A stretch of 64,000 nucleotides of DNA from Geminicoccus harenae (GTDB lineage: Bacteria > Pseudomonadota > Alphaproteobacteria > Geminicoccales > Geminicoccaceae), in assembly GCF_019800005.1 (NCBI RefSeq), contig NZ_JABGCL010000005.1, forward strand, positions 62,001 through 126,000, given 5' to 3'. Shown here piece by piece: positions 59,730-64,000 of the stretch (the first letter of the stretch is position 1; each line of letters opens with the position of its first letter). The position numbers and the translations under genes were made by a program. The notes below the pieces were generated by a model. That model worked only from the letters and a program-made list of their open reading frames with translations, did not search any database and was not told the origin of the DNA.

Positions 59730-60731
59730 TTACTGGAGCTGTTCCTGGATCTGCGCGTAGAGACCTTCGGACCATTCCGGGAACTGCTCGTAGACCTTGA
59801 GCGTGGCCTCGCGGAACGGCGCCTTGTCGACCTCGATCACCTCGACCCCGGCATCCTTCATCTTCTGGATGACCGCAGCGTCTTCCTCCGCCGTGATCTT
59901 CTGGCTGTAGACGCCGGCCTCATGGGCCGTTTCCTCGATGACCTTCATCTGCTCCTCGGGCAGGGTCGAGAAGAACGCCTCGCCGCCCACGAACACCGCC
60001 ACGTTGGTCAGATAGCCGATCAGGCTCAGATACTTGGCTTCTTCGTGGAAGCGCTGGCCGTAGAGCACCGAGAGCGGGTTCTCCACGCCGTCGATCACGC
60101 CCTGCGACAGGGCGGTGAAGGTCTCGCCCAGCGGCATCGGCGTGGGCGTGGCACCCATCGCCTCGAAGGCCTTGATCTGCATGACGTTGTTCGGGACGCG
60201 GACCTTCATCCCGGCCAGGTCGGCGGGGGTGTGCACCGGCTTGTTCGCGATCAGGTGGCGCACGCCGTAGAGATAGTTCGGCAGGACGATCCGGATGCCC
60301 TTCTCGCGCAGCCCCTGCTCCTTCTCCTTGAACCAGTCGCTCTCGTAGATCTGGAGGATCTTGGCCGGGTCGTCGCTGAGGAAGGGCCCGAACAGCACGC
60401 TGAGGTCGGGGTCGTAGTCGGCGAGGAAGCCGGCATCCGTGATCGTGATCACGTTCATGCCCATCATGGCCTGCTCGGTCACGTCCTTCTTCGAGCCGAG
60501 CTGCGAGCTGGGATAGAGCTCCAGCGTGATCTCGCCGTTGCTGCGCTCGGCGATCAGGTCCTGCCAGTAGTGCATGACCTGGTCGACCGGCTCGCCTGGG
60601 TTGTTCTCGTAGGCGACCTTGATCGCGACCGGGTCGGCATGGGCGCTGCCGGCAACCGCACCGAGCAGCGCGATGGCTGCGGTGGCGAGCAGGGCCGTGC
60701 GGCGGAGCATCGTGGCAACAGGCCGTGTCAT
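59730..60731 (-). CDS. TRAP transporter solute-binding protein (DctP type)
   Basis: 333-residue periplasmic protein with a signal peptide about 1-32 ending SAHA. DctP features: HYWQDLIAERSNGEITLELYPSSQLGSKKDVTEQAMMGMN (about 55-94), and DLAGMKVRVPNNVMQIKAFEAMGATPTPMPLGETFTALSQGVIDGVENP, in which the Arg of KVRVP binds the ligand carboxylate. The ligand is therefore a carboxylic acid, here plausibly a sugar acid given the neighbouring dehydrogenases and dehydratase. ATG 60731 follows GGAAG by 8 bases. Confidence 0.92.
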   Translation of the reverse strand: MTRPVATMLRRTALLATAAIALLGAVAGSAHADPVAIKVAYENNPGEPVDQVMHYWQDLIAERSNGEITLELYPSSQLGSKKDVTEQAMMGMNVITITDAGFLADYDPDLSVLFGPFLSDDPAKILQIYESDWFKEKEQGLREKGIRIVLPNYLYGVRHLIANKPVHTPADLAGMKVRVPNNVMQIKAFEAMGATPTPMPLGETFTALSQGVIDGVENPLSVLYGQRFHEEAKYLSLIGYLTNVAVFVGGEAFFSTLPEEQMKVIEETAHEAGVYSQKITAEEDAAVIQKMKDAGVEVIEVDKAPFREATLKVYEQFPEWSEGLYAQIQEQLQ

Positions 60732-60766
60732 GACGTTTCTTCCAGTTGGTCTTGTCAAAACTCGAT

Positions 60767-61549
60767 TCAGAAGCCGATCACGCCGCCGCCATCGACCACC
60801 AGGGTCTGCCCAGTGACATAGGCGGCGGCCGGCGAGGCGAGGAACACGGCGGTCCAGCCGATGTCCTCCGGCGTGCCCAGCCGGTTCATCTGGATGCGGC
60901 CCAGGATCTTGGCTTGGCGTGCGGGATCGTTCGCCGTGGCCTTGCGGTAGAGCGGCGTGTCGATCCAGCCGGGTGCGATCGCGTTGACCCGCACGCCTCG
61001 CCCGGCGAACTCGGCGGACAGGCCGCGCACGATTCCGGTGAGCGCGGTCTTGGCGGCGGTATAGCCCAGCACCAGGGGCTGGCCGATGAACGAGGTCATC
61101 GAGGCGGTGAACAGGACCACGCCCTCGCCCTGCGCCACCTGGCCCTTCAGCACATGGCGGGTCAGCTCCAGGGCACCACGGACATGGACGTCGAACACCG
61201 CGTCGAAATCCGCGAGCGTGGACTCCTCGAACGGCTTCTTGACGGTGTTGCCGGCATTGTTGACCAGGATGTCGATCGTGCCGAACGCCGCCGTCAGCTC
61301 CTCGACGAAGCCGCCCAGCGTCTCCGGCTGGCCGAGGTCGACCGTCCTGGCATGGACCTCCCCCTCGATCCCCGCCTTCGCTTCCTCCAGCACGTCGGCA
61401 CGCCGGCCGGCGATGATCACCTTTGCCCCGGCCACAGCCAGGCAGCGCGCGATGGCAAGGCCGATCCCGGAGCCGCCGCCCGTCACCAGGGCGGTGCGCC
61501 CTGCCAAGCCGAAGGCCGCGGGAAAGCCCTGCGCAGGGGCGGTCGTCAT
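60767..61549 (-). CDS. Short-chain dehydrogenase/reductase (gluconate 5-dehydrogenase-like)
   Basis: 260-residue classical SDR: VTGGGSGIGLAIARCLAVAG (about 22-41), ILVNNAGNTVKKPF (about 94-107), Ser in VLFTASMTSFIG, YTAAKTAL (about 164-171), ending TGQTLVVDGGGVIGF. NNAGNT plus KKPFEES is common in gluconate 5-dehydrogenase-like and sugar-acid SDRs. ATG 61549 overlaps the zinc dehydrogenase stop. Probably oxidises or reduces a keto-acid of the same pathway as the TRAP ligand. Confidence 0.88.
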   Translation of the reverse strand: MTTAPAQGFPAAFGLAGRTALVTGGGSGIGLAIARCLAVAGAKVIIAGRRADVLEEAKAGIEGEVHARTVDLGQPETLGGFVEELTAAFGTIDILVNNAGNTVKKPFEESTLADFDAVFDVHVRGALELTRHVLKGQVAQGEGVVLFTASMTSFIGQPLVLGYTAAKTALTGIVRGLSAEFAGRGVRVNAIAPGWIDTPLYRKATANDPARQAKILGRIQMNRLGTPEDIGWTAVFLASPAAAYVTGQTLVVDGGGVIGF

Positions 61550-62565
61550 GGCAGCTCCACCATGATCTTCAGCGTGGTGGCACGGTGCTCGTCCCAGTAG
61601 GGCAGCGCCCGGTCCGCCTCGGCGAGAGGGAAGGTGGTGGTGATCAGCCGGTCGGCCTGGGTGCCCATCCCCTGGAGGCCGCCGATCACCGCCTGGAAGT
61701 CCGCCAGCGTCGCGTTGCGCGAGCCCATGATGTCCAGCTCCTTCAGGTTGAAGATCTGGGTACGGTAGCTGACCTCGGTCTTGCAGTAGCCGATATAGAC
61801 GACCCGGCCGGCAAAGCCGGCGAAATCCACCGCCTGGACGAAGGTCGCCGGCACGCCCACCGCCTCGATCACCACGTCGTAGCCGTCGCCCCCGGTGAGC
61901 TCGTCCACCCTGGCCTGGGCGTCCTCCCTGCCCGGGTCGATCACGTGCGCGGCACCCAGCTCCTGCACGAGGCCCAGCTTGTCGGCGGCGATGTCGAGCA
62001 CGGTGACCTCGGCACCCTTGCGCAGGGCGCCCAGCACTGCGCCGACCCCGATCATGCCGGCACCCAGCACCAGCACCCGGTCGCCCGGCGCCACCCGGCC
62101 GCGCTCCACGGCATGGAAGCCCACGGAAAGCGGCTCGATCAGGGCCAGGTGGCGTTCGGCCATGCCGGCCACCGGGATCACCTTCTCGTGCGGGACGACC
62201 AGCCGCTCCTTCAGCCCGCCATCCTGCTGCACCCCCAGCGTGCGGTTGTAGCGGCAGGCATTGGTGCGGCCCTTGCGGCAGGACGAGCACTGGCCGCAGC
62301 TCGTATAGGGCAGCACGGTCACCGCGGCACCGGCCCGGAGATGAGCGGGCACTCCCTCGCCGCACTGGAGGATCACCCCGCCGATCTCGTGGCCGAGAAT
62401 CCGCGGCAGCTCGACCAGCGGGTTGAGGCCGCAGAACGTGTTGAGGTCGCTGCCGCACAGGCCGACATGGCGCACTCCGATCTGCACCTCGCCCGGGCCC
62501 GGCAGGGTCTCCGGGACGTCGTCGAGCCGGGTCCGGCGAAGCGATTCGATCAGGAGGGCTTTCAT
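61546..62565 (-). CDS. Zinc-dependent alcohol dehydrogenase (sorbitol/L-idonate dehydrogenase type)
   Basis: 339-residue medium-chain dehydrogenase. Catalytic-zinc ligands in GLCGSDLNTF (Cys about 36) and LGHEIGGVI (His about 58); structural-zinc cysteines in YTSCGQCSSCRKGRTNAC (about 88-105); NAD site VLVLGAGMIGVGAVLGA (about 165-181). The GLNPLVELPRILGHE region is typical of L-idonate/L-galactonate 5-dehydrogenases. First metabolic gene after the GntR regulator, coupled to the SDR. Confidence 0.88.
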   Translation of the reverse strand: MKALLIESLRRTRLDDVPETLPGPGEVQIGVRHVGLCGSDLNTFCGLNPLVELPRILGHEIGGVILQCGEGVPAHLRAGAAVTVLPYTSCGQCSSCRKGRTNACRYNRTLGVQQDGGLKERLVVPHEKVIPVAGMAERHLALIEPLSVGFHAVERGRVAPGDRVLVLGAGMIGVGAVLGALRKGAEVTVLDIAADKLGLVQELGAAHVIDPGREDAQARVDELTGGDGYDVVIEAVGVPATFVQAVDFAGFAGRVVYIGYCKTEVSYRTQIFNLKELDIMGSRNATLADFQAVIGGLQGMGTQADRLITTTFPLAEADRALPYWDEHRATTLKIMVELP

Positions 62566-62618
62566 CGGGCTGCCATGGCTGGAGGGGAGGAGGGGCACTG
62601 CTGGCGGCTTCCTGCCGG

Positions 62619-63290
62619 CTAGCGCCGCAGCGGCAGGTCGTCCGGATGCCGGCGGATCAGGTCGTCCCGGCTGGCCTGGAGATGGTCGCGCAGCGCAGCC
62701 TGCATGGGCTCCAGCTCGCCGGTGTGCAGCGTGGCCAGGATCCGCTGGTGCTCGTCGCGCGAGCGCCCGAGGTCGTAATTGGCGATGGAGTAGGTCTGGA
62801 CGGTCTGGAGCTGGAGTTGGATGCCGCGGTGCCAGTCGGCCAGCACCGTGTTCCCGCCGGCCTCCAGGATCATCGCGTGCAGGCCGCGGTCCAGCGCGAT
62901 GATCTCGGCCAGGCTTTCCTTGGTGCCCAGGTCGTGATGCGCCGCCTGCGCCGCCAGGTTCCGTTCGACGGCAGTGATGAAGGCGGCATCGAGCCGGCCG
63001 GCATGGAAGCCCGTCGCGAGCGCGTTCAGCTCCAGCAGGATGCGGGCCTCGTAGATCTCCAGGATGTCGGTCGGCGTGAAGCGGCGCACCAGCGAGGCGC
63101 GCCGGTCGACGCCGGTGACCAGCCCGTCACGCTCCAGGAGCGCCAGCGCTTCCTTGACCGGGGTCTGGCTGATCGCGAGCGCATTGGCCAGGGCATCGGG
63201 CAGGAGCCGCTGGCCCGCAGCGAGCTCACCCGACAGGATCTTGCGCTGGATCTCTGCATAGGCCTGCCGTGCCAGTGTCAGTCGTTCCAC
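62619..63290 (-). CDS. GntR-family regulator, FadR/FCD subgroup (GTG start)
   Basis: 223 residues. N-terminal winged helix: LARQAYAEIQRKILSGELAAGQRLLPDALANALAISQTPVKEALALLERDGLV (about 5-57). C-terminal FCD domain: DILEIYEARILLELNALATGF (about 72-92), with His ligands in the later helices (ALDRGLHAMIL; DEHQRILATL). The best start is GTG 63290 with AGGGAC just upstream; the frame is open up to 63407 but that part contains the divergent promoter. Divergent from the UxaA subunits, so probably represses this cluster in response to a sugar acid. Confidence 0.86.
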   Translation of the reverse strand: MERLTLARQAYAEIQRKILSGELAAGQRLLPDALANALAISQTPVKEALALLERDGLVTGVDRRASLVRRFTPTDILEIYEARILLELNALATGFHAGRLDAAFITAVERNLAAQAAHHDLGTKESLAEIIALDRGLHAMILEAGGNTVLADWHRGIQLQLQTVQTYSIANYDLGRSRDEHQRILATLHTGELEPMQAALRDHLQASRDDLIRRHPDDLPLRR

Positions 63291-63383
63291 GTCCCTGCCC
63301 CTGCTCAAGCGCCCGGCAACCAGCACATGGCCGGCAGGCTGGTCAAATATAAAATTTTCTATTTTCCAAGTTGACGATCGGGA

Positions 63384-63401
63384 GCAGGTGGCGGCACCTG
63401 C
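63384..63401. promoter_or_regulatory. Perfect inverted repeat in the dehydratase leader
   Basis: GCAGGTG and CACCTGC are exact reverse complements around GCGG, lying 19 bases before the small-subunit ATG and 10 bases before its GGAG ribosome site. Upstream (63342-63375) the gap is AT-rich (AAAATTTT) with GTCAA and TTGAC facing each other, a probable promoter/operator zone for the divergent GntR and UxaA genes. Confidence 0.5.
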
Positions 63402-63419
63402 CGCCAATCAGGAGACATC

Positions 63420-63734
63420 ATGACCAGCGATCCACGGCTGCTGCTGCTCGACCCGCAGGACGACATCCTGGTCGCGATCGGCCGGATCCGCCGCGGCGAG
63501 CCCATGGTGGTGGAAGGGCAGGAAGTGCCCGCCGATGCCGACATCGCACTCGGCCACAAGGTGGCGCGCCACCCGCTCCAACCGGGCATGCCGGTGCGCA
63601 AGTACGGCGTCGCGATCGGCCGCGTCACCCGCCCGATCGCCCTGGGCGCCCATGTCCATGTCCACAACATCGCCAGCAACTATACTGCGACCCATACGCT
63701 GGACGACGCCAAGCCCCGCCCCGGAGACGCCTGA
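63420..63734 (+). CDS. UxaA-family dehydratase small subunit (SAF domain)
   Basis: 104 residues. A single SAF domain: LLLDPQDDILVAIGRIRRGEPMVVEGQEVPADADIALGHKVARHPLQPGMPVRKYGVAIGRVTRPIALGAHVHVHNIASNY, with the conserved GHK and VHVHN. In many bacteria altronate/galactarate dehydratases and sulfolactate sulfo-lyase (SuyA) exist as a small SAF subunit plus a large subunit; the latter begins directly downstream (ATGA overlap). The sugar-acid setting favours a dehydratase over SuyA. Confidence 0.85.
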   Translation: MTSDPRLLLLDPQDDILVAIGRIRRGEPMVVEGQEVPADADIALGHKVARHPLQPGMPVRKYGVAIGRVTRPIALGAHVHVHNIASNYTATHTLDDAKPRPGDA

Positions 63735-64000
63735 TGGCTGAGATGAGTGCGCCTGTTCCCGCCATGCGTGGCTGGCTGCGCCAGGACGGGCGCAAGGGCA
63801 TCCGCAATACGGTCGCGGTGGCCTATCTGGTCGAGTGCGCCCACCATGTCTGCCGCGAGATCGCCTGGCCCCTGCGCGAAGAGGGCGTCCACGTGATCGG
63901 CTTTCCCGGCTGCTTTCCCAACGCCTATGCCCAGCGGATGATGGAGGCCTTGTGCACCCATCCGAACGTGGGTGCGGTGCTGCTGGTGTCGCTGGGCTGC
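63734..64000 (+). CDS. UxaA-family dehydratase large subunit (3' end outside window)
   Basis: Only the first 89 codons are visible. MRGWLRQDGRKGIRNTVAVAYLVECAHHVCREIAWPLREEGVHVIGFPGCFPNAYAQRMMEALCTHPNVGAVLLVSLGC matches the start of the large domain of altronate dehydratase and GarD/SuyB relatives: GRxGIRN, a Cys in FPGC, and VLLVSLGC, whose cysteine is a candidate iron ligand. Translationally coupled to the SAF subunit. The likely reaction is dehydration of a hexonate to its 2-keto-3-deoxy form, which then needs an aldolase or kinase outside this window. Confidence 0.86.
   Translation, partial: MAEMSAPVPAMRGWLRQDGRKGIRNTVAVAYLVECAHHVCREIAWPLREEGVHVIGFPGCFPNAYAQRMMEALCTHPNVGAVLLVSLGC

Overview
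The window is very GC-rich and gene-dense, with ATGA, TTGA and TGATG stop/start overlaps throughout. It has a complete Entner-Doudoroff operon, PreT/PreA with a RutR-like regulator, TRAP and ABC sugar transporters, and an EcfG-type promoter. Together these point to a free-living heterotrophic alphaproteobacterium, perhaps of the Rhodospirillales/Geminicoccales kind; the order is inference. I saw no rRNA, tRNA, CRISPR array, phage or insertion sequence.

Layout. 1-3206 (minus): UPF0173 metallo-hydrolase, alpha/beta hydrolase, OsmC and an iron alcohol dehydrogenase cut by the window edge. 3289-7180 (plus): murein endopeptidase MepA, a small secreted protein, a molybdopterin-fold protein, a molbindin remnant fused onto an AAC(3)-type acetyltransferase, and an RpfF-like DSF synthase. 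An AT-rich gap and a small RTX-repeat protein follow. 8470-12547: reductive pyrimidine degradation (preT, preA, a GST) divergent from a RutR-like regulator. 12553-16486: two paralogous membrane proteins, an SDR and a larger RTX-repeat protein.

16634-26871 (minus) is one carbon block: zwf-pgl-edd-glk-eda followed by the glycerol-3-phosphate importer ugpBAEC. 27025-30244: copper ATPase copA divergent from the chaperone copZ, each with a CueR/HmrR-like operator, with rpe overlapping copZ. 30305-33736: a DUF3141 gene broken by an apparent one-base frameshift, then acetate kinase. 33740-46564: a polyol/sugar locus with a SorC regulator, an ABC importer with two different ATPases, an EryA-like kinase, a 2-hydroxyacid dehydrogenase, a GlpD/EryB-type dehydrogenase, a second FGGY kinase, and a divergent EryH-like triose-phosphate isomerase homologue.

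46577-50170 holds assorted genes: two GNATs, a LysE exporter, YdhR, an EamA permease and an SDR. 50196-64000 looks devoted to plant-polymer sugars and sugar acids: a secreted GH105-type hydrolase in an operon with a ribose-type ABC importer, a TRAP transporter, an SDR, a zinc alcohol dehydrogenase, a GntR/FCD regulator and a divergent two-subunit UxaA-family dehydratase whose large subunit runs off the end. Between these sits a 28-codon hydrophobic microprotein gene behind a sequence matching the general-stress sigma factor (EcfG) promoter.

A recurring theme: all four transport operons that begin with a solute-binding-protein gene carry a strong hairpin just after that gene. This would favour high expression of the binding protein over the membrane components.
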